Position numbers and translations under genes: made by a program. Positions 44,255 through 52,313 of a stretch of 64,000 nucleotides of DNA are shown here, one piece after another. Under the pieces are notes generated by a model. It was not told the origin of the DNA and searched no databases. It worked only from the letters and a program-made list of their open reading frames with translations. Within the stretch, counting starts at the first letter, position 1. Each line of letters opens with the position of its first letter. The DNA is from Oscillospiraceae bacterium (lineage in GTDB: Bacteria > Bacillota > Clostridia > Oscillospirales > Oscillospiraceae): the NCBI GenBank assembly GCA_017521485.1, contig JAFXCL010000045.1, forward strand, positions 1 through 64,000, written 5' to 3'.

Positions 44255-46090
44255 ATGACCGAATTACTGCAAAGAGTTTTGCCAACGGTACAGAAACCTG
44301 CGCGCTATACCGGCGGTGAATATAATGAGATTAAAAAAGATCCGGATGGGGCTCGTGTTCGGGTAGCATTCTGTTTCCCCGATACTTATGAGATCGGTAT
44401 GTCCAATGTGGGTATGCGGATCTTATATGGCGTGATGAATGAAATGGAAGGCGTTTGGTGCGAGCGGGTCTTTGCGCCTTGGGGGGATATGGAGGAGGCT
44501 ATGCGCAAGCATAATATTCCTCTGTGGGCATTGGAAAGCCAGACACCGGTTAAGGATTTTGATATGATCGCATTTACTATTGGTTATGAAATGTGTTATA
44601 CCAACATCCTTAATATGCTGAATTTAGCCGGAGTCCCCCTTCATTCAAAGGAGCGGACGAGCCTGAAAAACATTGTTTTCGCCGGCGGTGTATGTGCGTT
44701 TAATCCTGAGCCGCTGGCGGATTTTGTGGACTTCTTTGCGCTGGGTGAAGGTGAGGAGATCACACCGGAAATTCTCAGCCTTTACGACCGCGCTAAGGCA
44801 GAGAATTGGACTAAGGATAAGTTCCTTGCTGAAGTTAGCAAGATTCCCGGTATCTATGTGCCGTCTTTCTATGAACATACTTATAATAACGACGGAACGA
44901 TTGCGCAAATAGTGCCTAAATATGGCGCACCCAAAACCGTACAAAAGCGCATTGTAGAAAACTTAGACACCGCTTATTTCCCCACAAAGATGATCGTATC
45001 TTCCACGGAAATCGTTCACGACCGTGCAAATCTGGAGGTATTCCGTGGCTGTATCCGCGGTTGCCGTTTCTGTCAGGCAGGCTTCTCCTGTCGTCCTGTG
45101 CGCAAGAAGCGTGCAGATGTATTGTACCGTCAGGCCGTAGAAACGCTTGAAAATTCCGGACACAATGAGATCACACTGTCTAGTCTGTCCACCTCTGACT
45201 ACCGTCAGTTAAAAGAATTAACAGACGAACTGATTCCTTATTGCCGGGGAAACAAAATCAACTTGTCTGTTCCTTCACTGCGGGCAGACAATTTCTCCCG
45301 AGAGCTGATGGAAAAGCTTCAGACCCTTCGCAAAAGCGGTCTAACCTTTGCCCCCGAAGCAGGTACACAGCGCCTGCGTGATGTTATCAATAAGAATCTG
45401 ACTGAGGATGAGATATTGGCGACCTGTCAAAATGCATTCTCCGGTGGCTGGAGCAATGTGAAGCTCTACTTTATGCTCGGTCTGCCTACAGAAACCGATG
45501 AGGATGTTCTGGGGATTGCTGAACTGGTGTATAAAGTTATTCAGACTTGGAAGGAGCACGCCTCTAACAAAAAAAGAGGATTGCGTGTCCATGTTGCCAC
45601 GGCTTACTTCGTGCCAAAGCCCCATACGCCTTTTCAGTGGGAAAAGCAGATCACACCGGAGGAGTATATTCGCCGTTGTAGATTACTAAAAAGCCATTTC
45701 TACTCCAAGTCCATTGAGTATAATTACCACGAGCCTGACCTGAGCCGTCTGGAAGCAGTTATGGCGCGTGGCGACCGTCGCCTTGGACCTGTGATAGAAG
45801 AAGCAGTTCGGCGCGGTGCCATGTTAGACGGTTGGGATGAATACTTTAATTATAGCACCTGGTTGGATGCCTTTGCTGCCTGCAGTATCGATCCGGATTT
45901 CTACACAGTCAGAGGCTACGGGGAGGATGAAGTACTGCCGTGGGATACCATTGATGTAGGCATTACAAAACGTTTTTTGCAGTGTGAGCGAGATAAAGCC
46001 TACGATGGCTTAATCACACCTGACTGCCGTCACGGCTGCAGTGGATGCGGTGCTAACAGTCTGCTTAAGGAGGTGGCCTGCGATGCCTAG
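44255..46090 (+). CDS. B12-binding-like radical SAM protein (TIGR03960 type)
   Basis: A 611-residue protein. An N-terminal Rossmann-like region (about 30-190) resembles a cobalamin-binding domain. The radical SAM cluster motif C-x3-C-x2-C is in VFRGCIRGCRFCQAGF near residues 266-281, followed by a TIM-barrel core with LTFAPEAGTQRLRDVINK. The C-terminus contains RHGCSGCGANSL, a small Cys cluster. The family is nearly always followed by the DUF2344 gene found next here. The reaction is not established; the partnership suggests RNA or tRNA modification (inference). Confidence 0.92.
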   Translation: MTELLQRVLPTVQKPARYTGGEYNEIKKDPDGARVRVAFCFPDTYEIGMSNVGMRILYGVMNEMEGVWCERVFAPWGDMEEAMRKHNIPLWALESQTPVKDFDMIAFTIGYEMCYTNILNMLNLAGVPLHSKERTSLKNIVFAGGVCAFNPEPLADFVDFFALGEGEEITPEILSLYDRAKAENWTKDKFLAEVSKIPGIYVPSFYEHTYNNDGTIAQIVPKYGAPKTVQKRIVENLDTAYFPTKMIVSSTEIVHDRANLEVFRGCIRGCRFCQAGFSCRPVRKKRADVLYRQAVETLENSGHNEITLSSLSTSDYRQLKELTDELIPYCRGNKINLSVPSLRADNFSRELMEKLQTLRKSGLTFAPEAGTQRLRDVINKNLTEDEILATCQNAFSGGWSNVKLYFMLGLPTETDEDVLGIAELVYKVIQTWKEHASNKKRGLRVHVATAYFVPKPHTPFQWEKQITPEEYIRRCRLLKSHFYSKSIEYNYHEPDLSRLEAVMARGDRRLGPVIEEAVRRGAMLDGWDEYFNYSTWLDAFAACSIDPDFYTVRGYGEDEVLPWDTIDVGITKRFLQCERDKAYDGLITPDCRHGCSGCGANSLLKEVACDA

Positions 46091-46742
46091 ATTGCTGTTT
46101 GAGAAAACCGGCAATGCTGTCTGGATCTCCCACCTGGACCTGATGCGTGTGTTTCAGCGGGCATTTAAGCGGGCAGGTCTTCCGCTGACCCACACCCAAG
46201 GCTTTAACCCCAGACCCTCTGTGTCGATTGCACTGCCGTTGTCTGTTGGTACACAGAGCCACTGTGAGTTGCTGGACTTTGATTTAGACGGTGAAAGTGT
46301 ATCCTGTGATGAAATCTGCAACCGCTTAAATAGCGCCCTTATTGATGGCGTGAGAGTGCTGCAGGTATATGAAGCAGGAAGAAAGCTGCGGGATCTGGCT
46401 CTGATGCAATGTACCGTCACATTGGGATATGATAATCCATTAACGGATGGGGCAGGGGAGCTACTGCAAAAGCTTTTTGCATCCCAACAACTGATTGTAC
46501 CGAAAAAAACAAAGAACGGTGTGCAGGATCAGGATATTATTCCCATGATCCGAAATTTGTCTGTTCGGCAGCTGTCTGAAAAGGAACTGGAAATAAGTGC
46601 GCTGATCTGTTGCCAGAATCCAACACTAAACCCAATGCAAATGGTTGTGGCAATCGAAATGTATTTACCCCAGTTGAAGCCGGATCACAGCCGGTGCTGT
46701 CGAATGGATCTTTTTGATAACAATGAAGAAATTTTTAGATGA
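46083..46742 (+). CDS. Radical SAM-associated protein (TIGR03936/DUF2344)
   Basis: A 219-residue companion of the preceding radical SAM protein. LFEKTGNAVWISHLDLMRVFQRA and GFNPRPSVSIALPLSVG are the family signatures. ATG 46083 has AAGGAGGTGG upstream and overlaps the previous gene by 8 nt. The two are separate genes here, as in many Clostridia, and fused in others. Function unknown; the coupling suggests a fixed complex. Confidence 0.92.
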   Translation: MPRLLFEKTGNAVWISHLDLMRVFQRAFKRAGLPLTHTQGFNPRPSVSIALPLSVGTQSHCELLDFDLDGESVSCDEICNRLNSALIDGVRVLQVYEAGRKLRDLALMQCTVTLGYDNPLTDGAGELLQKLFASQQLIVPKKTKNGVQDQDIIPMIRNLSVRQLSEKELEISALICCQNPTLNPMQMVVAIEMYLPQLKPDHSRCCRMDLFDNNEEIFR

Positions 46743-46752
46743 GGTATCAAGT

Positions 46753-46971
46753 ATGGAGAATATGATTGAGTTAGAAGAGTGTCCTTGCTGCCGGGGAGCG
46801 GGCATGATTGCCCATGAGGGCGGCTGGAACGTGCAGGTGGTGTGTGTTGACTGCGGCAGCTGCACAGCCTATGTAGAGTACGATACAGAGGAAGAAAAGC
46901 TGGAAGCTGAGCGGACAGTTGCCCGCCTTTGGAATATGGGAAAAGTGGTAAAATCCAATCCCGGCGAATAA
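46753..46971 (+). CDS. Small zinc-ribbon protein (Lar-like)
   Basis: A 72-residue protein with two cysteine pairs, CPCC and CVDCGSC, separated by about 22 residues, then an ERTVARLWNMGK helix. This layout matches the restriction-alleviation protein Lar family, often encoded by phages but also chromosomal. ATG 46753 with GAGG 8 nt upstream. It follows DUF2344 by 10 nt and ends before the tRNA-Pro promoter. The role here is unknown. Confidence 0.8.
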   Translation: MENMIELEECPCCRGAGMIAHEGGWNVQVVCVDCGSCTAYVEYDTEEEKLEAERTVARLWNMGKVVKSNPGE

Positions 46972-46996
46972 TTTTTAGAAAAAATGAAAAAAATGC

Positions 46997-47025
46997 TTGC
47001 ATTTTCTGCCAGGGTGTGCTAATAT
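46997..47025 (+). promoter_or_regulatory. Promoter of tRNA-Pro(GGG)
   Basis: TTGCAT (46997-47002), 17 bp and TAATAT (47020-47025). Confidence 0.8.
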
Positions 47026-47056
47026 ACTCAGGCGTTCAGGAAACGCAAGCATATAT

Positions 47057-47133
47057 CCGGGTGTGGCGAAGTTTGGTATCGCGCTTGAATGGGGTTCAAG
47101 AGGCCTCGAGTTCGAATCTCGACACTCGGACCA
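47057..47133 (+). tRNA. tRNA-Pro (GGG)
   Basis: A 77-nt cloverleaf; anticodon loop ATGGGGT gives GGG. Acceptor CCGGGTG pairs with CACTCGG (one G-T pair); CCA is encoded. Confidence 0.96.
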
Positions 47134-47134
47134 A

Positions 47135-47174
47135 TAAAACCGTAGGAGCAACTGCTCTTACGGTTTTATTCTTT
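47135..47174 (+). terminator. Terminator of tRNA-Pro(GGG)
   Basis: Inverted repeat AATAAAACCGTA...TACGGTTTTATT with a GAGCA inner extension and a T-rich end. Confidence 0.85.
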
Positions 47175-47180
47175 CTAATT

Positions 47181-47307
47181 GAGAGATTCGAATAGACTAA
47201 ATGCGACGCGGATGAGCGTCGCCGCCGACGGCTAGACGGAGGCGAACCTTAATTTTTCATCCGCACAGCTGCGGATGAAAAATGCAAACGAATCTCGACA
47301 CTCGGAC
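47181..47307 (+). repeat. tRNA-Pro-associated structured repeat, copy 2
   Basis: The counterpart of the element at 43010-43130. Stems are 47203-47209/47216-47222, 47223-47226/47241-47244 and a 13-bp stem 47253-47265/47270-47282. The first two stems differ from copy 1 by compensatory base-pair changes. The outer end (47289-47307) is an exact 19-nt copy of the 3' part of tRNA-Pro(GGG), 47113-47131; the inner end has the inverted sequence GAGATTCGAA (47183-47192). Confidence 0.85.
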
Positions 47308-47376
47308 ACGATTAGTACAAATAGCATCACTTTGAATTTATTTGATTGAAAAAGACGAAAATATTTAAAAAAGTAC

Positions 47377-47405
47377 TTGATTTCCTGAAATTACCGTGTT
47401 ATAAT
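47377..47405 (+). promoter_or_regulatory. Promoter of rplS
   Basis: TTGATT (47377-47382), 17 bp and TATAAT (47400-47405). Confidence 0.85.
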
Positions 47406-47411
47406 AGCTCG

Positions 47412-47490
47412 GTCTGAAAACAAGGTGAGTCCTCTGCGGGGCCGGGAACCATATCGCCGGAGCTACCGCCGCATGAACGCCTAATACTAA
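47412..47490 (+). promoter_or_regulatory. Putative structured leader of rplS (L19 leader-like)
   Basis: The roughly 90-nt GC-rich untranslated region can form hairpins around CCGGGAACC...GGAGC and precedes the ribosome site AAGGAGGAC. Firmicutes rplS genes often carry an autoregulatory L19 leader; similarity to that family was not tested. Confidence 0.4.
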
Positions 47491-47503
47491 GGAGGACAAA
47501 GAT

Positions 47504-47845
47504 ATGGATTTAGTAAAGGCACTGTCCAGCCAGTACATGAAGGAAGAGCTGCCCGAAATGCGGGTTGGCGACACTGTTCGTGTGCATGTGCGGATCAAGG
47601 AAGGCTCCCGTGAGCGTATTCAGGTGTTTGAAGGCACCATCATCGCTCGCAAGCACGGCGGCATTGGTGAGACCATCACTGTTCGCCGCATCAGCTACGG
47701 CGTAGGCTGTGAAAAGGTTTTCCCTGTTCACTCTCCCCGTATTGCCAATGTTGAGACTGTTCGTAAGGGTAAGGTTCGCCGTGCGAAGCTGTACTACCTG
47801 CGTGGTCGTTTTGGCAAGGCTGCTAAGATCAAGGAAAAGGTCTAA
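47504..47845 (+). CDS. rplS: 50S ribosomal protein L19
   Basis: A 113-residue large-subunit protein at the 30S-50S interface. [21 protein letters not shown] and [15 protein letters not shown] are diagnostic, with a basic C-terminus ([23 protein letters not shown]). Strong ribosome site AAGGAGG, own promoter and immediate terminator. The usual rpsP-rimM-trmD partners are not upstream here; the flanking tRNA-Pro and repeat may mark a rearrangement point. Confidence 0.98.
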   Translation: MDLVKALSSQYMKEELPEMRVGDTVRVHVRIKEGSRERIQVFEGTIIARKHGGIGETITVRRISYGVGCEKVFPVHSPRIANVETVRKGKVRRAKLYYLRGRFGKAAKIKEKV

Positions 47846-47858
47846 CACAAAATTCAAT

Positions 47859-47887
47859 AAAAAAAGAGGGGAAACCCTCTTTTTTTA
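47859..47887 (+). terminator. Terminator of rplS
   Basis: An AAAAAAAGAGGG stem with a GAAA tetraloop and a long T-run. Confidence 0.92.
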
Positions 47888-47982
47888 TTGCCCCAAATCG
47901 TATATAATGATAGAAATAGGATTCAATTCTTTATGAAAAGCTGATTATCATTATGTGTAATCCGGTTATCTGGAGGTAATTT

Positions 47983-48627
47983 ATGAAGCGCGGCAAATTT
48001 GAACTGTCTAAAGTATATAAGCCCTTGTATACAAATGAAGAAGTGGAGAAGCCTGAAAAAAACACAAGCCCTGCCAGTAATGCTCTGGATTACCTGCGCG
48101 ACCTTGTTTCCATTCTTTCCGGCGTTCTTTTAGTGCTTTTGCTTTTATTGCGGGTTGTAGTAGTATCCGGACCTTCTATGAAAAACACACTGATCGACGG
48201 AGATTATATTCTGCTTTTGAGTAATGTGTTTTACACAGAGCCTACTCAGGGTGATATTGTTGTTGCAAGTAAAAATTCCTTTAAGAACGGAGAACCGATC
48301 ATTAAGCGGATCATTGCCACAGAAGGTCAGGAAGTTGATATTGATTTTGACGCAGGCATGGTCTATGTAGATGGTGTTGCACTGGATGAGCCTTATACAC
48401 TCACTGACACCAACCTGGAAGAGGGGGTACAGTTCCCACTCACAGTTAATGATGGCTGTGTGTTCGTAATGGGCGATAACCGCAATGAATCGAAAGACAG
48501 CCGCAATCCGGAGATCGGACAGATCGACTGCCGTGAAATTGTAGGCAAAGCGGTGTTTCTGCTTTTCCCCGGAAGTAATAAAAATACAGTAAAAAGAGAT
48601 TTTGGCAGGATCGGAGTGCTTTCATAA
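47983..48627 (+). CDS. lepB: Signal peptidase I
   Basis: A 214-residue membrane-anchored serine protease that removes signal peptides. One N-terminal membrane helix (about 41-61) is followed by the nucleophile Ser65 in VSGPSM, the catalytic Lys108 in IIKRIIATEGQ and the box GDNRNESKDSR. A Gram-positive-type cytosolic N-terminus of about 40 residues precedes the helix. First gene of the lepB-rbgA-rnhB-yraN operon; GGAGGT precedes the ATG. Confidence 0.96.
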   Translation: MKRGKFELSKVYKPLYTNEEVEKPEKNTSPASNALDYLRDLVSILSGVLLVLLLLLRVVVVSGPSMKNTLIDGDYILLLSNVFYTEPTQGDIVVASKNSFKNGEPIIKRIIATEGQEVDIDFDAGMVYVDGVALDEPYTLTDTNLEEGVQFPLTVNDGCVFVMGDNRNESKDSRNPEIGQIDCREIVGKAVFLLFPGSNKNTVKRDFGRIGVLS

Positions 48628-49496
48628 TGGATGAAAAGACAATGAATATCCAATGGTATCCCGGCCATATGACGAAAACCCGCCGTCAGATCGAAGCGGA
48701 TCTGAAACAGGTGGATGCTGTCTGTGAGATTGTGGATGCCAGAATTCCGGTTTCCAGCCGAAATCCGGATATTGATGCAATTTGTGGCAACAAGCCTCGG
48801 ATCATTATTCTTAACCGAATGGATCTTGCAGACCCGGACGCCACGAAACGCTGGATGACATATTTCCGTGGAAAGGGAATGGCGGCAGTTGCTACGGACT
48901 GTAAAAGCAGAAAAGGCATTTCTGACTTTCAGCCCGCAGTTCGTTCTGTCCTGAAAGAAAAAATCCAGCGCAATCAGGAAAGAGGAATGAATAAGCCACT
49001 GCGGGTTATGATCGTAGGAATTCCCAATGTGGGTAAGTCCACTCTGATCAATCAGATTTCCGGACGCAAAGGCGCAAAGGCAGAAAATCGCCCCGGCGTT
49101 ACCCGGGGTAAGCAATGGGTGACTGTTGACAACAGTCTTCTCCTTTTGGATACACCCGGTATCCTGTGGCCCAAATTTGAAGACCCGGAAGTGGGTATGA
49201 TGCTTGCATATACGGGCGCAGTTAAAGAGGGCGTAATCGATCTGGAAGAACTGGCTTGCCGTCTGATGGAGCTTCTTTGGAAGCACTATCCGGAGACAGT
49301 TCGTCAGCGCTATAAGGTAGATATGCCGGAGGATACACCCGGCTATGCGCTTTTGGAAGAAGCAGGTCGAAAAAGGGGCTTTTTGTTGGCTCGGGGTGAA
49401 ATAAACACCGAGCGGATGGCAAAGGTTTTAATTGACGAATATCGGTCGGGTAAGCTTGGAAGACTCACTCTGGAAGAACCGGAGGACTTAAAATGA
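48627..49496 (+). CDS. rbgA: Ribosome biogenesis GTPase YlqF/RbgA
   Basis: A 289-residue circularly permuted GTPase needed for late 50S assembly. The G4 motif (NRMDLAD) comes before G1 (GIPNVGKSTLIN), the switch region RPGVTRGKQWV and G3 (LDTPGILWP). The C-terminal RNA-binding domain follows. Its ATG overlaps the lepB stop by 1 nt. The rplS-lepB-rbgA-rnhB order is the standard Bacillus/Clostridia arrangement. Confidence 0.96.
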   Translation: MDEKTMNIQWYPGHMTKTRRQIEADLKQVDAVCEIVDARIPVSSRNPDIDAICGNKPRIIILNRMDLADPDATKRWMTYFRGKGMAAVATDCKSRKGISDFQPAVRSVLKEKIQRNQERGMNKPLRVMIVGIPNVGKSTLINQISGRKGAKAENRPGVTRGKQWVTVDNSLLLLDTPGILWPKFEDPEVGMMLAYTGAVKEGVIDLEELACRLMELLWKHYPETVRQRYKVDMPEDTPGYALLEEAGRKRGFLLARGEINTERMAKVLIDEYRSGKLGRLTLEEPEDLK

Positions 49497-50107
49497 GCGA
49501 GCATAACTTTTGGCAATATGAAGATAAATACTACGAGCAGGGAATGACGCTCGTTTGCGGCGTGGACGAAGCCGGTCGTGGACCGCTTGCCGGTCCTGTT
49601 TGCGCAGCGGCTGTGATCCTTCCTGCACACATTGATATTCCCGGTCTTGACGACAGTAAGAAGCTGTCTGATAAGCGCCGCAGAGAACTGTTTCCTATTA
49701 TTCAGGAGCAGGCTGTTGCTTATGGTATAGGATTTGCAGATTGTAAAGAGATCGACGAGATCAATATTTTGCAGGCTACTTTTTTGGCGATGGAACGGGC
49801 AATTGCGCAACTGGATATTAAACCGGAAGTGGCACTGATCGACGGCAATCGTCAAAAGGATTTTGGCATAATGTCCCAGACAGTTGTGCACGGAGATAGT
49901 TTAAGTGCCAGCATTGCCGCTGCATCCATTCTTGCCAAGGTGACGAGAGATGATCTGATGCTGGAAATGGCAAAGGAATATCCGCAGTATGGGTTTGAGA
50001 TACATAAGGGTTACGGTACAAAGGCTCACTATGCCGCACTGGCGCAATTCGGACCTTGTCCGATTCACCGAATGACTTTCTTAAAGAAATTATATGGGAC
50101 GAAATAA
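49493..50107 (+). CDS. rnhB: Ribonuclease HII
   Basis: A 204-residue type 2 RNase H removing ribonucleotides from DNA. VCGVDEAGRGPLAGPV near residues 18-33 holds the first Asp-Glu pair, VALIDGNRQKDF the third carboxylate, and AAASILAKVTRDDLM the fourth. ATGA overlap with rbgA. Complete. Confidence 0.97.
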   Translation: MSEHNFWQYEDKYYEQGMTLVCGVDEAGRGPLAGPVCAAAVILPAHIDIPGLDDSKKLSDKRRRELFPIIQEQAVAYGIGFADCKEIDEINILQATFLAMERAIAQLDIKPEVALIDGNRQKDFGIMSQTVVHGDSLSASIAAASILAKVTRDDLMLEMAKEYPQYGFEIHKGYGTKAHYAALAQFGPCPIHRMTFLKKLYGTK

Positions 50108-50459
50108 TTTAGCCGGTGCTTGGGGTGAAATGCAGGCGGCGGTGTATCTGCAAAAGAAGCATTACAAGATCGTCACGGCTAACTATCGCTGCCGTTACGG
50201 AGAGATCGATTTAATTGCAGAAAACCGCAAATATTTGGTTTTTGTGGAAGTTAAATTGAGAAAAAACGACCGCTTTGCTAATGCTTATGAGTTTGTCGAT
50301 CAGTACAAACAGGAGCGTTTGCGTACTACTGCGGCACTGTATCTTGCGCAGAATCCCACAAAATTGCAACCGCGATTTGATGTTATAGAAGTCTATGCAC
50401 CCAACGGTACAGCCACCGAAAAACCGCAAATTTATCATATGGAGGGCGCTTTTGAATGA
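50094..50459 (+). CDS. YraN family (UPF0102) protein
   Basis: A 121-residue protein with an endonuclease-like fold: GAWGEMQAAVYLQKKHYKIV, YRCRYGEIDLIAENRKYLVFVEVKLR (catalytic-type E-I-D...E-V-K) and the RFDVIEVY end. The function is unproven; it commonly follows rnhB. It overlaps rnhB by 14 nt and the next gene by 4 nt. Confidence 0.93.
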   Translation: MGRNNLAGAWGEMQAAVYLQKKHYKIVTANYRCRYGEIDLIAENRKYLVFVEVKLRKNDRFANAYEFVDQYKQERLRTTAALYLAQNPTKLQPRFDVIEVYAPNGTATEKPQIYHMEGAFE

Positions 50460-51406
50460 ATTTTCCTGTCTTTGACCTGCATTGTGATACTGCCCTGAAG
50501 CTTTTAGGTGATAATTTTTGGGCATGTGGAGATCTGGGTCAAAACGAACTGCATATCGATCTGAAGCGGGCAGGGGAGTTGCCGGGTTATGCCCAGTGCT
50601 TTGCTTGCTTTACATCACCGGAATTTCCCGCAAATGGGGTAAAACCGGAAGAATTGTTCGAGCGGCAGATGGTTTCTGTACTACGTGAGGTTGAGACACA
50701 TAGTAATAAAATTTCCCTATGCTACAGCGCAGATGACATTATCGGCAATTATGAAGCAGGAAAAATGTCTGCAATTTTGACAATTGAAGGACCTGCCGGC
50801 TTTGGTTATGATCCTGCACTTTTGGAGGATCTTTATAAGATCGGTTTTCGAATTACAACCCTTGGTTGGAACGAAAGAAATGTGTTGACAGGCTCCCACA
50901 AAACAGGTGGTGGACTTACGGAACAGGGCAGGGAGTATGTGAAAGAGGCGCAACGGCTGGGTATGCTTGTGGACGTAAGCCACATCAGCGACGAAGGCTT
51001 CTGGGATATCATGGAGATCACAAACGGTCCTGTGATTGCATCCCATTCCAACAGCCGCGAAATCTTTAATGTATCGCGCAATATTACAGATGATATGTTC
51101 CGTGCGATCTGCCGGACAGGTGGCGTGACTGGTATCAATCTGTATGCGGATTTTCTTGGGGAAAATCCTACGCTGGATACTGTATGTGACCACATTTTGC
51201 ATTTTATAGAAGTGGATGGCAGCGCAGACCACATTGCCCTTGGTGGCGATCTGGACGGTTGCGATAAGCTGCCGGCAGGCTTTATGGGAGTACAAGACTA
51301 TCAAAAATTGGCAGACGCCTTAATTTTGCGCGGTCTTGACTGTGAAACAGTCCATAATATTTTCTGGAAGAACGCAATAGGAGTGATGAAATTATGCTGT
51401 ATGTAA
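50456..51406 (+). CDS. Membrane dipeptidase-type peptidase (M19, renal dipeptidase family)
   Basis: A 316-residue zinc dipeptidase of the M19/amidohydrolase fold. DLHCDTALKL carries the first metal ligands, LTIEGPAGFGYD the bridging Glu, MLVDVSHISDEGFWDI and IASHSNSREIF further His ligands, and LGGDLDGCDKLPAGF the C-terminal Asp. No signal peptide, so it probably acts on cytoplasmic dipeptides. Overlaps the neighbours on both sides, within the long operon. Confidence 0.94.
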   Translation: MNFPVFDLHCDTALKLLGDNFWACGDLGQNELHIDLKRAGELPGYAQCFACFTSPEFPANGVKPEELFERQMVSVLREVETHSNKISLCYSADDIIGNYEAGKMSAILTIEGPAGFGYDPALLEDLYKIGFRITTLGWNERNVLTGSHKTGGGLTEQGREYVKEAQRLGMLVDVSHISDEGFWDIMEITNGPVIASHSNSREIFNVSRNITDDMFRAICRTGGVTGINLYADFLGENPTLDTVCDHILHFIEVDGSADHIALGGDLDGCDKLPAGFMGVQDYQKLADALILRGLDCETVHNIFWKNAIGVMKLCCM

Positions 51407-52308
51407 GTACAAAAAATAAGACAGATTCCTTTACCGCGTACAGAGTTTTGCATGAGGATAAAACACCGGACGGAGGCTTGTTTGCGCCTTTTCATTTGCC
51501 TGTTTTTTCTGAAGATGAGATTGAAAAGCTAAAAGATCAGAGCTTTTCAGAAACCGTAGCGAAAATCTTAAATCTGTTTTTCTCCCGGCGCTTAAGTAGC
51601 TGGGATGTGGAGTTTTCCATTGGCAGATATCCCTTTCGTCTGGAAACCATCGGTCAGCGGGCTGTTGTAGCTGAGCTTTGGCACAACAATCAATCCGATT
51701 ATCAGTATATTGTTTCCAGTCTTTATAAGAAGCTTTCTGATAAACCCTGCCAAAAGGTTCCTCAGTGGGTTTGTATTGCTGTTGAAATCGCAGTGCTTTT
51801 CGGCTTGTTCGGTGAGCTGCTCCGCAACGGTGTTGATAATGCGGATGTTGCATTGACAGACGATGTACTTGATTATCCGGTAGCCGCCTGGTATGCCAGA
51901 AAGATGGGACTTCCCATTGGATCTATTCTCTGCGGATGTTCAGAAAACAGTGGACTTTGGGACTTTTTCCGCAAGGGAGAGGCTTCCGTCAATGTATCTG
52001 ATGAAATGCAGCGGCTGATTTATGAGAACTTCGGCTGTGATGAAGCTGTCCGGTTTGTAGAGGTCCGTGAAAACGGCCGCATATACCGGCTGACGGATGC
52101 AGAAACTGAGATTTTGCGTCAGGGAATCTATCCCTCTGTCATTGGTGCAGAACGTATTCCTACGGTTTTGGCAAGTATTAACCGCACTTGCGGATATACG
52201 GCAGATCATCAAACTGCTGCAGCTTACGGTGCTATGCAGGATTACAGAGCAGCAACCGGCGAAAACCGCCCCACATTGCTCCTGTCCCGCCGCGATCCTA
52301 AGGAGTGA
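51394..52308 (+). CDS. Threonine synthase-like protein lacking the PLP lysine
   Basis: A 304-residue protein whose start MLYVSTKNKT, PDGGLFAPFHLPVFSEDEI and ETVAKILNLFF match the N-terminal domain of threonine synthase. The motif that binds PLP in ThrC (ELFHGPTLAFKD) appears as ELWHNNQSDYQYI at residues 94-106, with Gln104 where the lysine should be, and about 100 residues of the C-terminal domain are missing. It is therefore probably not a PLP enzyme, although the frame is intact and conserved-looking. It overlaps the M19 gene by 13 nt and is followed by a phosphoesterase. Function unknown. Confidence 0.75.
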   Translation: MLYVSTKNKTDSFTAYRVLHEDKTPDGGLFAPFHLPVFSEDEIEKLKDQSFSETVAKILNLFFSRRLSSWDVEFSIGRYPFRLETIGQRAVVAELWHNNQSDYQYIVSSLYKKLSDKPCQKVPQWVCIAVEIAVLFGLFGELLRNGVDNADVALTDDVLDYPVAAWYARKMGLPIGSILCGCSENSGLWDFFRKGEASVNVSDEMQRLIYENFGCDEAVRFVEVRENGRIYRLTDAETEILRQGIYPSVIGAERIPTVLASINRTCGYTADHQTAAAYGAMQDYRAATGENRPTLLLSRRDPKE

Positions 52309-52313
52309 TCTTC

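Noticed and set aside
46753..46971. Phage remnant because of the Lar-like protein
   Set aside because: No other phage genes nearby, and it is tightly spaced behind housekeeping radical SAM genes.
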